Shown here one piece after another: positions 7,090-15,712 of a stretch of DNA of 59,222 nt. Made by a program: the position numbers and the translations under genes. Source of the DNA: a virus; the IMG/VR virus record IMGVR_UViG_3300043411_000192, positions 1 through 59,222 of that record; one strand, given 5' to 3'. Each line of letters begins with the position of its first letter. The first letter of the stretch is position 1. Below the pieces are notes generated by a model. The model was not told where the DNA came from. It ran no database searches and saw nothing but the letters and a program-made list of their open reading frames with translations.

Positions 7090-7106
7090 CGTTATCTATT
7101 CTACAC
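7088..7106 (+). promoter_or_regulatory. Weak copy of the recurrent promoter motif before RNR
   Basis: GACGTTATCTATTCTACAC resembles the GNCGWW-N3-TANNAT motif (TATTCT) and begins 48 bp before the RNR large-subunit start, the same distance as stronger copies. The AGGA end is missing. Confidence 0.3.
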
Positions 7107-7135
7107 TACAAAAATATCTAGGCAGGGAGTTCTCG

Positions 7136-9967
7136 TTGAAAATTAAGAAAAAAGGCACAAATCCAGAATACATAAATGAATTCTCTACAGCACTATTGGA
7201 TGGTTTCTACCTACAAGATGGGGAAACTTTTGATGATGCTATTGCTAGAGCGGCTGAGGCTTTCTGTTTCGGTGACTATGAACTCGCTCAGCGTGTTTAT
7301 GAAGCTGCTTGGAATGGCTGGTTCATGTTTGCTAGTCCCATTTTGAGTAATGCACCGAAGGGTTCTTGGTCTATTGATATGACTGATGCCTGGAAAGAAG
7401 ATGGGTTACTAACTAATGGCTTTACTGGTGAACATACCAAAGCTATGCCTATTAGCTGTTTCAGCATGTATATTCCTGACACTATTGATGGTCAGATGGA
7501 TGCTAACAAGGAACTAGCTGCACTTTCTGTAGCCGGTGGTGGTGTAGGTCTGCATAATGGCATTCGTGCCACTTCAGATAAAGCCCCTGGTCCTATTCCT
7601 TATATGAAAACAATGGATGGTCTAATTGGATACTATCAGCAAAGTAAAAACCGTCGTGGAGCGTGTGCATACTACATGGACATCTCGCACCCGGATATCA
7701 TCGAACATATTCGATTCAGAGTACCGTCCGGTGGAGACTCTGCGCGTAAATCTGATAACAGGAAGCAATTCCACTCAGCAGTTAATGTTACAGACGAGTT
7801 TATACAGGCCGTGCTCGCAGACGAAATGTTCAACCTTGTTGACCCGCACAGCAATGAAGTACGAGAGGTAATTCGTGCTCGTGATATCTGGGAAGAGCTA
7901 CTAGAGGTTCGTGCGCTAACAGGTGAGCCGTATATCTTCAAGATTGATACAGCCAACCGTGCACTTCCGCAAACCCAAAAAGACAAAGGTCTAAAGATCA
8001 ATGGTTCTAATATCTGTGTAACTCCAGAAACACCTATCCTTACTGACAAGGGTCATCTACCAATTGGGGCGCTTGATGGATTAACAGTGAATGTATGGAA
8101 TGGTGAAGAATTTACCGAAACAACTGTACATAAAACTGGTGATCTAGAACATGTTATAAGAGTTAATACATCAAAGGGTCACTTTATTGATTGCACGCCT
8201 ATGCATAGCTTTTATGTTGTGCGTTCATATGGCAAGAATGCAGAGCTTGTTAAGGCCCATGAACTTCAGCCAGGTGACAAATTAGAAAAATGTGATATGC
8301 CAGTTATTGAGGGAGAAAGAACTCTATTTAGAGCATATACTAACGGTTTCTATACTGGTGATGGTTGTGAAGTTAAGGGTAGATCGCGTATTTATCTCTA
8401 TGACCAGAAGCAAGCTCTAGCTGAGGATATTGAAGGTGTAGAGTCGTGGACTGTGCAGGAAGATTTTAATCGCATGTATGGATACGCAGAAGGTCTACAG
8501 GAAAAATACTTTATTCCAGATGCTACATATACTATTGCTAGTCGTGTTAAATGGCTTGCTGGCCTTATGGATTCTGATGGAACATTACTCAAAACGGGTA
8601 AGTCTCAATCAGAAACCGTACAGATAGGTAGCGCAAATCTTCCATTTCTTCAAGATGTCCAACTTATGCTCCAGACGCTAGGAGTAGATGCTAATATTTC
8701 TCTAATGCGTGAACGTGGATCTTGGTTGTTGCCAGCCAACGATTGGACTGGAGAACTCAAGGAATTTGATTGTGAAGAAGTTAATCGTCTTCTAATAAGC
8801 TCGTATGATCTTTACAGATTGTCTAAATTAGGTCTAAGCTGTAATCGTTTGCAAATTAGCGGGCGTAAGCCACAGCGTGAAGCTAAGGTTTTCAATGCTA
8901 TTGTTTCAGTTGAAGATTATAGTAGAGTTTCAGATGTTTATTGCTTCACAGAATCAGGTCGCAACAAGGGTATCTTTGGTGGCATATTAACGGGGCAGTG
9001 CATTGAAATTACTCTTCCTACTAGTGAAGACCGTACTTTTGTATGCTGCCTATCCTCTCTTAATCTTGAAAAGTATGATGAGTGGGCAGACACAACACTA
9101 GTTGCTGATCTAGTACGCTACCTAGATAACGTAATTCAGTTCTTCATAGAGAAGGCACCTGACTCCCTAGAGAAGGCGAAAATTTCTGCCGCTAAGGAAC
9201 GTGCTATTGGTATTGGAACAATGGGCTGGCACCACTACCTACAGAGCAAAGGTATTCCCTTCGAGGGTGGCGGCTTTGGATCTGGTATTCAGGAGACTCA
9301 CAAGATCTTCTCACATATCAAGGCACAAGCTGTTGCTGAGTCCGAGAAGCTAGCCATAGAGCGTGGAGAACCGGAAGACATGGTTGGCTCAGGACGTCGT
9401 AATAGTCATCTATTTGCTATCGCTCCTAACTCTAACAACTCAGTTATTCTTGGAACTTCACCTAGTATCGAACCAGTCTCTGGTAATACTTATTCTCAGT
9501 CAACTAGAGCAGGTACATTTACCGTGAAGAACCCTTATCTAGACAAGCTTCTATATTCTATTGCGCTAGGTCTAGATGGAATTTTCGAACCTGATGAATG
9601 GGTAACCGAACAGTGGAGAGATATCATTGCTCACGATGGGTCAGTACAACACCTGGAATATCTTTCAATTGAAGAAAAAGAAGTCTTCAAGACTGCCTTT
9701 GAGATTGATCAGCACTGGCTGATAGAGCAAGCAGATGCTCGTCAGCAGTATGTATGCCAGTCACAGAGTTTGAATCTTTTCTTCCCATCAGGCGTTTCTA
9801 GAACATATTATAATTCAGTACACCTTAAGGCTCTTACTTCAGAATATGTGAAGAGTCTATATTATTCAAGAATGGAGCGAGGCATTAATGCTGACGTGGT
9901 TAAAGAAATTGAAAGAAAAGTTATCGAAGACTGGGCAGGGGATGACTGTGTTGCCTGCTCCGGCTGA
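7136..9967 (+). CDS. Ribonucleotide reductase class I large subunit with intein
   Basis: Reduces ribonucleotides to deoxyribonucleotides for phage DNA synthesis. C108 (ISCFSMY) and C637 or C638 (FVCCLSSLNL) match the active-site redox pair. Extein residues N292, C622 and E624 correspond to N437, C439 and E441 of the E. coli enzyme, with C622 the thiyl-radical cysteine. The C-terminal DDCVACSG holds the shuttle cysteines C938 and C941. No ATP-cone is present at the N-terminus, so allosteric activity control is probably lacking. The intein (residues 294-621) splits the catalytic N-x-C-x-E motif; the spliced protein is 615 residues. The TTG start is preceded by AGGGAG. The small subunit follows at 10139. 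Confidence 0.92.
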   Translation: MKIKKKGTNPEYINEFSTALLDGFYLQDGETFDDAIARAAEAFCFGDYELAQRVYEAAWNGWFMFASPILSNAPKGSWSIDMTDAWKEDGLLTNGFTGEHTKAMPISCFSMYIPDTIDGQMDANKELAALSVAGGGVGLHNGIRATSDKAPGPIPYMKTMDGLIGYYQQSKNRRGACAYYMDISHPDIIEHIRFRVPSGGDSARKSDNRKQFHSAVNVTDEFIQAVLADEMFNLVDPHSNEVREVIRARDIWEELLEVRALTGEPYIFKIDTANRALPQTQKDKGLKINGSNICVTPETPILTDKGHLPIGALDGLTVNVWNGEEFTETTVHKTGDLEHVIRVNTSKGHFIDCTPMHSFYVVRSYGKNAELVKAHELQPGDKLEKCDMPVIEGERTLFRAYTNGFYTGDGCEVKGRSRIYLYDQKQALAEDIEGVESWTVQEDFNRMYGYAEGLQEKYFIPDATYTIASRVKWLAGLMDSDGTLLKTGKSQSETVQIGSANLPFLQDVQLMLQTLGVDANISLMRERGSWLLPANDWTGELKEFDCEEVNRLLISSYDLYRLSKLGLSCNRLQISGRKPQREAKVFNAIVSVEDYSRVSDVYCFTESGRNKGIFGGILTGQCIEITLPTSEDRTFVCCLSSLNLEKYDEWADTTLVADLVRYLDNVIQFFIEKAPDSLEKAKISAAKERAIGIGTMGWHHYLQSKGIPFEGGGFGSGIQETHKIFSHIKAQAVAESEKLAIERGEPEDMVGSGRRNSHLFAIAPNSNNSVILGTSPSIEPVSGNTYSQSTRAGTFTVKNPYLDKLLYSIALGLDGIFEPDEWVTEQWRDIIAHDGSVQHLEYLSIEEKEVFKTAFEIDQHWLIEQADARQQYVCQSQSLNLFFPSGVSRTYYNSVHLKALTSEYVKSLYYSRMERGINADVVKEIERKVIEDWAGDDCVACSG
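8015..8998 (+). mobile_element. LAGLIDADG intein in RNR with atypical C-terminal Gln
   Basis: A 328-residue intein from Cys1 (CVTPETPILTDKG). Block B is CTPMHSF. LAGLIDADG motifs are NGFYTGDG (about residue 403) and LAGLMDSDG (about 475). It ends FGGILTGQ then Cys+1. The terminal residue is Gln (codon CAG) rather than Asn, and the penultimate residue is Gly rather than His. Gln-ending inteins are known but rare and can splice. Cys+1 is the catalytic radical cysteine of the enzyme. Confidence 0.88.
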
Positions 9968-10046
9968 ATTCACTAAAATTTATTCAATCTATGAACGTTC
10001 ACCTATTGGATACGTAATTGATGGGGTATTTTATGAGTCTAACTAA
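9942..10046 (+). CDS. Possible 34-residue protein overlapping RNR end
   Basis: A small frame beginning inside the last RNR codons (ATG after AGGGG) and encoding MTVLPAPAEFTK then ERSPIGYVIDGVFYESN. Together with the next small frame it tiles the gap between the two RNR subunits exactly, in the overlapping style of this genome. No family is recognised, and it could be chance. Confidence 0.35.
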   Translation: MTVLPAPAEFTKIYSIYERSPIGYVIDGVFYESN

Positions 10047-10158
10047 ATGGGAAACTGCACCATTCTATTCATCTGATAAAGTTGAATGGGCCAAAGAGCT
10101 TCTTTCACTGTATGAACCAGAAAGTTTAAGGAGTTATAATGCCATTGACCAAGTATAG
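10033..10158 (+). CDS. Possible 41-residue protein between RNR subunits
   Basis: A small frame overlapping the previous one by 14 nt and the small-subunit start by 20 nt. The product (MSLTKWETAPFYSSDKVEW onward) is helical and acidic, with no recognised motif. Only a weak Shine-Dalgarno is present. Its role may be translational coupling to the downstream RNR subunit. Confidence 0.35.
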   Translation: MSLTKWETAPFYSSDKVEWAKELLSLYEPESLRSYNAIDQV

Positions 10159-11110
10159 TACCGTTTACACCCCCGAGTATTTACATTTCTGTGAGATAGC
10201 AATTAAACATGAGCGGGTGCACTGGACGGAGCAAGATGCTAAGCTAGGCATCGACGTTACCCAGTGGAAGAACGGAAAGATTACTGAGGATGAGAAGAAC
10301 CTCATCTCAAATATTCTCCGTCTCTTCACTCAATCAGATGTAAACGTAGGTCAGGCATACTACGACAAGCTTATTCCAGTCATTAAGAATAATGAAGCTC
10401 GTAATATGTTTGGTTCGTTTGCGGCTCGTGAAGCTATCCATCAGCGTGCTTATGCCCTACTCTCAGATACCCTTGGATTCGGAGAGAAGTTTTACTTCGA
10501 GTTTCTAGAGTATAACCAGATGAAGGAAAAGCATGAGTTCATGATCGAGAATATCGGTAAGACTCAGCATGACTTTGCGGTCTATCTAGCGAAGCAAACA
10601 ATGATGGAAGGAATCAGTCTCTTTGCGAGTTTCGCTATGCTACTGAACTTTGACCGTCTAGGTAAGCTACCTGGAATGTGCGATATCGTACGATGGTCAA
10701 TGGTGGATGAGTCTATTCATATTGAGGGTAACTGCGCTCTGTTCAGAGAATTCTTAGAAGAACATCCTAGCATTGTAAATGATGTGTTCAAAAAAGAAGT
10801 ATATAGAACCGCTAGAAAGCTTGTGAAGTTAGAGGATTCTTTCATAGATAGGGCATTTAAGCTCGGGGGCGTCGATAACTTAGATAAGGAAGACGTTAAG
10901 AAATATGTTAGATATGTCGCAGACTACAGACTCCAACAGTTAGGCTTTAAGAAAAATTGGCACGTTAAAGAGAATCCGTTAGAATGGATTGACTCAATGA
11001 TGGGTAAGACATTTGGTAACTTTTTCGAGAGAGAGGTTGTTGAATATTCTAAAGCAAATCTAGAAGGGGAATTCTCTGACGCATATTTAATGTATCAGGA
11101 GGTTGAATGA
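10139..11110 (+). CDS. Ribonucleotide reductase class I small (radical) subunit
   Basis: A ferritin-like diiron or dimanganese subunit that generates the radical for the large subunit. Ligands are visible at D67 (TQSDVNVG), E98 and H101 (EAIHQRAY), E157 (MMEGISLF), and E191 and H194 (DESIHIEG). Y105, four residues after H101, matches the radical tyrosine (E. coli Y122), so it is a tyrosyl-radical enzyme. The length of 323 is normal. A Shine-Dalgarno (AAGGAG) lies 6-7 bases before ATG. It overlaps the downstream winged-helix gene by ATGA. Confidence 0.9.
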   Translation: MPLTKYSTVYTPEYLHFCEIAIKHERVHWTEQDAKLGIDVTQWKNGKITEDEKNLISNILRLFTQSDVNVGQAYYDKLIPVIKNNEARNMFGSFAAREAIHQRAYALLSDTLGFGEKFYFEFLEYNQMKEKHEFMIENIGKTQHDFAVYLAKQTMMEGISLFASFAMLLNFDRLGKLPGMCDIVRWSMVDESIHIEGNCALFREFLEEHPSIVNDVFKKEVYRTARKLVKLEDSFIDRAFKLGGVDNLDKEDVKKYVRYVADYRLQQLGFKKNWHVKENPLEWIDSMMGKTFGNFFEREVVEYSKANLEGEFSDAYLMYQEVE

Positions 11111-11469
11111 GAAAGAATAAAGAAGTATCTAAATTTCTTGATCTAGGTCCAACCAAAGAAGGTAAAGGACGTAGAGGATATAACCCAGAACAGATCTATC
11201 AATATCTTTACGATAACATTGACAGAACTGGTGTTATAATGTATACTCAGAAAGATATGGCAGAAGCCATTGATATGAGTAGAGAAGCAATTGGTAATTT
11301 TTATAAAGATTTTGAAACTCTAGGGTTTCTTGAAAAGGTTGATAGGTGGAATTTTAAGGTTCTTTACAAGCCCGAAGAAATTGTTTGGGACAGAGAACTT
11401 TATGATAGATTCTTCCAACTCCGAAAGAGACATCAACCGGCTTATACAAATAAAGAAAAAGGAGAATAA
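11107..11469 (+). CDS. Winged helix-turn-helix DNA-binding protein
   Basis: A 120-residue basic protein. Residues 25-80 show a winged-helix pattern: YNPEQIYQYLYDNID, then TQKDMAEAIDMSREAIGNFYKDFETLGFLEK, with the recognition helix about 52-65 and the wing after it. The start overlaps the RNR small-subunit stop. It may be a transcription regulator or replication-initiation accessory; context does not decide. Confidence 0.7.
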   Translation: MRKNKEVSKFLDLGPTKEGKGRRGYNPEQIYQYLYDNIDRTGVIMYTQKDMAEAIDMSREAIGNFYKDFETLGFLEKVDRWNFKVLYKPEEIVWDRELYDRFFQLRKRHQPAYTNKEKGE

Positions 11470-11471
11470 AT

Positions 11472-11792
11472 ATGCAAGACGTACTAAATCAGGTGTCTGT
11501 CTGGTTGCCATTTCTAGCATTTTTCCTACCTTTGGTAATTGGTTTAGTAACTAAATCAACACTATCAGAGAAGGGTAAAACTGTAGTCATGCTTGTACTT
11601 ACAGGTGTTGCTGCGCTATTGAGTCAGGTAGATGCCAACGCTGGCCTTCTAACTGTAGAAATGTTAACTACATGGGTAGGCACTGTCGTTGTTACAATCG
11701 CTTCATACTATGGTGTATGGAAGCCCATCGGTGCGGGCAATGTGGCCCCCAAGGTTGGTGTCGGTCCATCAGACGATACTTATCAAGGCTAG
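11472..11792 (+). CDS. Holin, three membrane segments
   Basis: A 106-residue protein with three hydrophobic stretches, at about 10-27 (WLPFLAFFLPLVIGLV), 37-53 (VVMLVLTGVAALL) and 62-83 (VEMLTTWVGTVVVTIASYYGVW), and a polar Gly/Pro-rich tail. Size and topology fit class I holins of phages of Gram-positive hosts, which permeabilise the membrane to release endolysin. The lysis functions are split: endolysin at 883 and holin here. Shine-Dalgarno AAAGGAG lies just upstream. Confidence 0.75.
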   Translation: MQDVLNQVSVWLPFLAFFLPLVIGLVTKSTLSEKGKTVVMLVLTGVAALLSQVDANAGLLTVEMLTTWVGTVVVTIASYYGVWKPIGAGNVAPKVGVGPSDDTYQG

Positions 11793-11799
11793 GAGTCTT

Positions 11800-11822
11800 G
11801 GGAGGGGTGAGATTCCCCTCCC
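11800..11822 (+). terminator. GC-rich hairpin after the holin
   Basis: GGGAGGGG, a 7-base loop, then CCCCTCCC is a perfect 8-bp hairpin with no T tract. It may attenuate transcription. It also buries the only purine-rich sequence before the 11832 start. Confidence 0.5.
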
Positions 11823-11831
11823 TCTCACCTT

Positions 11832-12131
11832 ATGGAATCTAAAGAGATTTTTATTAATTTAATTGATGAGCTAACAGGGGCACTAGATGAATTAGGGCTT
11901 TACGTTATTGACACCAACCTCAGTATGGTTGGTAAAGATAGTTATGAATCTTATGATCATTTGCGACAGGAAATTATCAATAGGAAAACGATTGGCTATG
12001 TAGATGTAGATTGCTTTATAGGGAATCAGGCTTGGAGAGTCCCAGAAGAACCTGAGCTGTTCCTTGATATGTCAGAAATCAAAGTTACTGATATAGCTCA
12101 ATATCTGCAAGAGAGAATGAAAGAGATGTAA
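11832..12131 (+). CDS. Hypothetical acidic protein
   Basis: A 99-residue acidic alpha/beta protein with no recognised motif. The stop overlaps the next start as TAATG. No free Shine-Dalgarno is seen; the nearest GGAGGGG is in the hairpin at 11800-11822, so translation may depend on melting of that hairpin. Confidence 0.6.
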   Translation: MESKEIFINLIDELTGALDELGLYVIDTNLSMVGKDSYESYDHLRQEIINRKTIGYVDVDCFIGNQAWRVPEEPELFLDMSEIKVTDIAQYLQERMKEM

Positions 12132-12556
12132 TGGCTGGACCCAAGAAGAAAAAGAAGCAAACGCTTACTTCTGTGGGTCGCCGTTTAGATGTACTAGCTC
12201 GACATATATGTAAGGAATTAGCAGAATATACCTGTCAGCGATGTGGAAGAGTCGGAGATAGTTCTAGTATAGAATGGGCGCATATAGAGAAAAGAAGTAA
12301 GAAAGCTATACGTTGGTCCCAGATGAACTGTTTAGCTTTATGTAATTCTAAACTAAATAATTGTCATTATTGGTTTGACAATAACAGAGCAGTTTCGATG
12401 AAGTGGTTAGAGGAAAACTTTCCAGAGAAACATGCATGGTTAATAGAAGAGGAAATGGGAATACCTAGAGCGCAGATGCTGTCTACGGACACACTTGATG
12501 ATAGGTTAGTCTTAGAGGAATCTCTCAAAGAGATTAAAAGGAGATTAAGTGATTGA
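12131..12556 (+). CDS. NinG/HNH-like zinc nuclease
   Basis: A 141-residue protein with a basic N-terminal run (MAGPKKKKK). CQRCG (about 35-39) is followed by EWAHIEKRS, RWSQMNCLALCNSKLNNCHYWF and VSMKWLEE. The spacing of CxxC, His and C-x(n)-C matches lambda NinG-type HNH-like proteins, which act in recombination and Holliday-junction processing. The catalytic His is in WAHIEKRS. It may act in recombination or packaging. It overlaps its neighbours on both sides. Confidence 0.65.
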   Translation: MAGPKKKKKQTLTSVGRRLDVLARHICKELAEYTCQRCGRVGDSSSIEWAHIEKRSKKAIRWSQMNCLALCNSKLNNCHYWFDNNRAVSMKWLEENFPEKHAWLIEEEMGIPRAQMLSTDTLDDRLVLEESLKEIKRRLSD

Positions 12557-13250
12557 TATTATTATTGGATGTCCAACAAGAAATAGAACTTGGATACTTC
12601 CAACATGGAAAAAATATGTAGAGGAAGCAGTACCTGATGATTGGTATTGCTCTTATGTTTTTGTTGTTGGAGAAGATGACGAAGAGACTATTGAGATGCT
12701 ATCATCTTGGGATTCTACTAAGATTATCAAAGTTACTGAACCGGAAATCCCAGAGGAAAGATCCTGGGGAAATAAAGAGCGATTCCGTCATATGGCTTTC
12801 TTGCGGAATACAATGTTGGACTACGTAAGGAAACAATCTCCTGATCTATTCCTGTCTCTTGATTCGGATATATTAATTAATCCAAAAACTATTTGCAATT
12901 TGTATGAAACTGTGGTACAATGTAATGCAGATGCAGTTGGTGGGTTAACATACTTTGATCAAATGGATCAACGGACTACAAATGTTGCGAGTTGGAACGA
13001 TAAAAGATCAAAGATGGGCTTCAAGAGAATTGTTTCTGATGGAGTATTCCCTGTAGATATCATAATGGGTATCAAGATGATGACTGACTCAGCCTATAAT
13101 GTGGACTATGAATACCACAATAACGGCGAAGATCTAGGTTGGGCAATAGCGGCTAGTGAATTAAATATTTACTACGATGGTCGGTCTGCCAGTAAACATG
13201 TTATGTATAAGAATTGGTTAGACCGAAAAGATATTAGAGTTGGATACTGA
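12549..13250 (+). CDS. Glycosyltransferase-like protein (Anp1/GT-A type)
   Basis: A 233-residue protein with a GT-A fold pattern: N-terminal IIIGCPTRNR, a LFLSLDSDILINP segment with the DxD metal-binding motif, and a C-terminal NNGEDLGWAIAA acidic motif typical of inverting transferases. It opens the coupled glycan cassette and overlaps the upstream gene by 8 nt. The sugar donor and acceptor are unknown. Confidence 0.75.
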   Translation: MIDIIIGCPTRNRTWILPTWKKYVEEAVPDDWYCSYVFVVGEDDEETIEMLSSWDSTKIIKVTEPEIPEERSWGNKERFRHMAFLRNTMLDYVRKQSPDLFLSLDSDILINPKTICNLYETVVQCNADAVGGLTYFDQMDQRTTNVASWNDKRSKMGFKRIVSDGVFPVDIIMGIKMMTDSAYNVDYEYHNNGEDLGWAIAASELNIYYDGRSASKHVMYKNWLDRKDIRVGY

Positions 13251-13251
13251 A

Positions 13252-13374
13252 ATGCTTACCTGTAATTTATGTGGTATTAGATATCCTAGAACTAGACAAT
13301 TTTTTTATTATCGTGATAGTGATAAAATAAAGGTAAGAAATCCATGTATTAAATGTTTTAAGAGATTGGAATAA
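13252..13374 (+). CDS. Small zinc-ribbon protein
   Basis: A 40-residue basic protein with two CxxC pairs (C4/C7 and C32/C35) around a Tyr/Arg-rich middle, so a probable zinc ribbon. It sits between two glycosyltransferase genes with only a few bases on each side. No family is assigned and its function is unknown. Confidence 0.5.
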   Translation: MLTCNLCGIRYPRTRQFFYYRDSDKIKVRNPCIKCFKRLE

Positions 13375-13378
13375 AGAG

Positions 13379-14158
13379 TTGGGTACTAGCAGTATAGATT
13401 TAGTAATGGTGAACTATAAGACTTATGATCTGATGGATAATTTCATTAAATCATATGAGAAGTTTACACCTCAAAGCAATCCAAGATTAATTATCATAGA
13501 TAATGAGACTAACTCAGAGAAGTTATATAAAGTAGATACCTCTTCTGCAACGGTCTTCCCGTTTAAGGAGAATCTTGGTTATGCAAAGGCATGTAACTTC
13601 GGAGCAAGTCTTAGTGATTCAGACTACATAGCATTTCTTAATTCAGACACGGAATTTATTAATGATGACTGTGTTGACAAATGCGTAGAGTACATGGATA
13701 ATAATCCCGACGTGGCTATTGTTGGTCCGATGCAATACGCATCAGATGGCAAGATAACCCACGGCGGTATTTTAGGTTCTAACGAGAAACCACAACACAG
13801 AGGCTGGGGTAATAAGAACAAAGAAAACTACAGAGATATCCAAGAAGCTGTTACTGTTTCAGGTTCCGCATACTTTACAAGAAGAAAGGTATGGGAAGAG
13901 ATGATGCAGTGTAGTATCTACAAAGAGATGTTCCCAGATTCTGTAGGTGCGTGGCCTCCATTTAAGCACTTCTTTGAAGAGACTCTATATAGCTACCATG
14001 TGACTGCTCACGATTATAAGTGTGTGTACCTGGGGACGGCTGAGATGATCCACGAGTGGCATAAATCTAGCCCAATAGGATCACAGGACGATAACTTCAA
14101 AAACGGACAGAAGAGTTTTAGAGAGTTTTGCGAAAGGCACGGAATCTTACATGACTAG
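13379..14158 (+). CDS. GT2 family glycosyltransferase, WbbL-like
   Basis: A 259-residue protein with hallmarks of GT2 rhamnosyl- or similar transferases: MVNYKTYD at the N-terminus, ENLGYAKACNFG, the metal-binding FLNSDTEF and VSGSAYFTRRKVWEE, then FFEETLYS with the catalytic acid. The start is assigned to TTG at 13379; ATG at 13406 is an alternative but would remove the first strand. It overlaps the next gene by 8 nt. Confidence 0.78.
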   Translation: MGTSSIDLVMVNYKTYDLMDNFIKSYEKFTPQSNPRLIIIDNETNSEKLYKVDTSSATVFPFKENLGYAKACNFGASLSDSDYIAFLNSDTEFINDDCVDKCVEYMDNNPDVAIVGPMQYASDGKITHGGILGSNEKPQHRGWGNKNKENYRDIQEAVTVSGSAYFTRRKVWEEMMQCSIYKEMFPDSVGAWPPFKHFFEETLYSYHVTAHDYKCVYLGTAEMIHEWHKSSPIGSQDDNFKNGQKSFREFCERHGILHD

Positions 14159-14888
14159 ACTAATAGGTTCTATGGTAATCAAGAATGAGAAGGACCGCTA
14201 TTTAGAAGATTGTATTAATCACGCCTTTACATTCTTGAATGAAATCTTCGTCTATGATGACAGATCAACTGACGGCTCAGCAGAACTCGCTATGGATTTA
14301 GGGTGCCGTGTTGTTCGTCGCCCAGATAGTAGACCTTCATTCCTGAATCACGAGGGGAAGTTCCGTTACGCTGCATGGAGAGCTTTTGAGCAGGTTATGA
14401 AACCTAATTTAGCTGATTGGATTCTCTCCTTCGATGCAGATGAATTTCCAGTAGCATCACAAGATGTCAGAAAAACACTAGAGGCGGCTATTGGTCGTGC
14501 AGAGTCAAATGGGTCTGTCGGTATTAGCCTTCCCTTCCCTGAGATATTTAAGGTAGACGAACAGGGATTCTGGGCACGCACTGATGGACTGTGGAATACG
14601 ATTAGAGGCCCACGTCTTTTCAAGTATGATCTTAATGGTCAGTGGAGCGATAAACCTATGGGTTGTGGTTCTGAGCCTGATTATGTTGCTAAAGGGAAGA
14701 TCAGTGACCAGAATTATGGAATTAATGTTCTTCATTTGGGATATGCTAAAGACGAAGACAAGCAGAATAAATACAAAAGATACTCTTCTCTAGTACAACA
14801 TGGACATAATAACTCTCATATAGAATCAATTATCAAAGAGCCTAAGTTAGAATTATGGCAGGGCATAACGCCGAAGGTTACATTATGA
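14151..14888 (+). CDS. GT2 family glycosyltransferase
   Basis: A 245-residue protein. MVIKNEKDRYLEDCI is followed by VYDDRSTDGSAELA, the typical nucleotide-sugar pocket, and ILSFDADEF with the DxD motif. It ends in a C-terminal region with LHLGYAKDEDKQNKYKRY. It resembles the group of small GT2 enzymes common in phage and surface-glycan loci. The stop overlaps the next start as ATGA. Confidence 0.78.
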   Translation: MTRLIGSMVIKNEKDRYLEDCINHAFTFLNEIFVYDDRSTDGSAELAMDLGCRVVRRPDSRPSFLNHEGKFRYAAWRAFEQVMKPNLADWILSFDADEFPVASQDVRKTLEAAIGRAESNGSVGISLPFPEIFKVDEQGFWARTDGLWNTIRGPRLFKYDLNGQWSDKPMGCGSEPDYVAKGKISDQNYGINVLHLGYAKDEDKQNKYKRYSSLVQHGHNNSHIESIIKEPKLELWQGITPKVTL

Positions 14889-15712
14889 AGCACTTAATAA
14901 TTGGCGCTGGTGGCATCGTAGGTCAGGAGATGAAAGCTTCAGTGCCTAATGGAGTAGAGGCAGTCTTTACCAGAACACAAGATCTTAATATCACTTCTGA
15001 ATCTGTTATTACTGAATATCTAGATTATGTAAAGCCTGATGCTATTCTTAATCTGTCAGGTCAGAACAATGTTGATATCGTAGAGAAAGATCCTGATAAG
15101 TATATATTTATCAACCAAGAGGCTCCAGCTATTATAAGTAGATGGTGTGATGATAATAATGTTTACATGATACAGGCAAGTACGCAGGGAGTATTCTCTG
15201 GGGAGAATCCTCGTTACTCTTATAATGACATTCCTAATCCGATTACTGAATATGGTAAACAAAAAAGAAATGCAGAGATAGCAGTTTCTAATTTAGAGAA
15301 TGCATTGATTGCTAGATTAACTTTTGTTTACGGTATTAGACCAGATATTACATTTGGTAGAGCAAATCCATTAGAGCAGATGATGGCTGAGGAAAACCAG
15401 TTACAAGTGAATGATCGTTTCTTCTCGCCATTATGGTCTAGAGATGCAGCTAGTATCTTGTGGGATTTTCTGCTAGGGCGGCCGAACGGAATAGTTCATC
15501 TTGGTCAACCAATCAGAGTTTCTAGATATGATCTTGCATGTCATTGTGCCTGGGACACTGCTAGAGTTTTACATATCAAGAGCGTTTCTCACGAATTCTT
15601 TAAGGGGATAGCTCAAAGGCCACATGATACAACATGGGATCGTGGAAGTTTATACAAGACATCAATCGAAGAAGCAATACTGACATCATATTTAGAATGG
15701 AGCAAGAAATGA
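14885..15712 (+). CDS. RmlD-like NAD(P)-dependent sugar reductase
   Basis: A 275-residue Rossmann protein. The start is set at 14885, in ATGA overlap with the previous stop, which places the dinucleotide motif IIGAGGIVGQE at the N-terminus. The short-chain dehydrogenase catalytic pair is in TEYGKQKRNAE (YxxxK). The family makes dTDP-L-rhamnose from the 4-keto sugar. With glycosyltransferases and methyltransferases on both sides, it probably supplies a deoxysugar or similar donor. The other Rml enzymes are not in the window, so the host or a distant phage gene must provide the precursor. Confidence 0.72.
   Translation: MKHLIIGAGGIVGQEMKASVPNGVEAVFTRTQDLNITSESVITEYLDYVKPDAILNLSGQNNVDIVEKDPDKYIFINQEAPAIISRWCDDNNVYMIQASTQGVFSGENPRYSYNDIPNPITEYGKQKRNAEIAVSNLENALIARLTFVYGIRPDITFGRANPLEQMMAEENQLQVNDRFFSPLWSRDAASILWDFLLGRPNGIVHLGQPIRVSRYDLACHCAWDTARVLHIKSVSHEFFKGIAQRPHDTTWDRGSLYKTSIEEAILTSYLEWSKK

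Noticed and set aside
7136-7300. ATP-cone regulatory domain at the RNR N-terminus
   Set aside because: The protein starts almost directly with the catalytic-domain helices (about 70 residues before ASPILSNAP), leaving no room for the about 90-residue cone.
15634-15708. Upstream start for the first methyltransferase
   Set aside because: It would overlap the RmlD-like gene by 79 nt and adds unlikely residues, whereas ATG 15709 fits the ATGA coupling used throughout the cassette.
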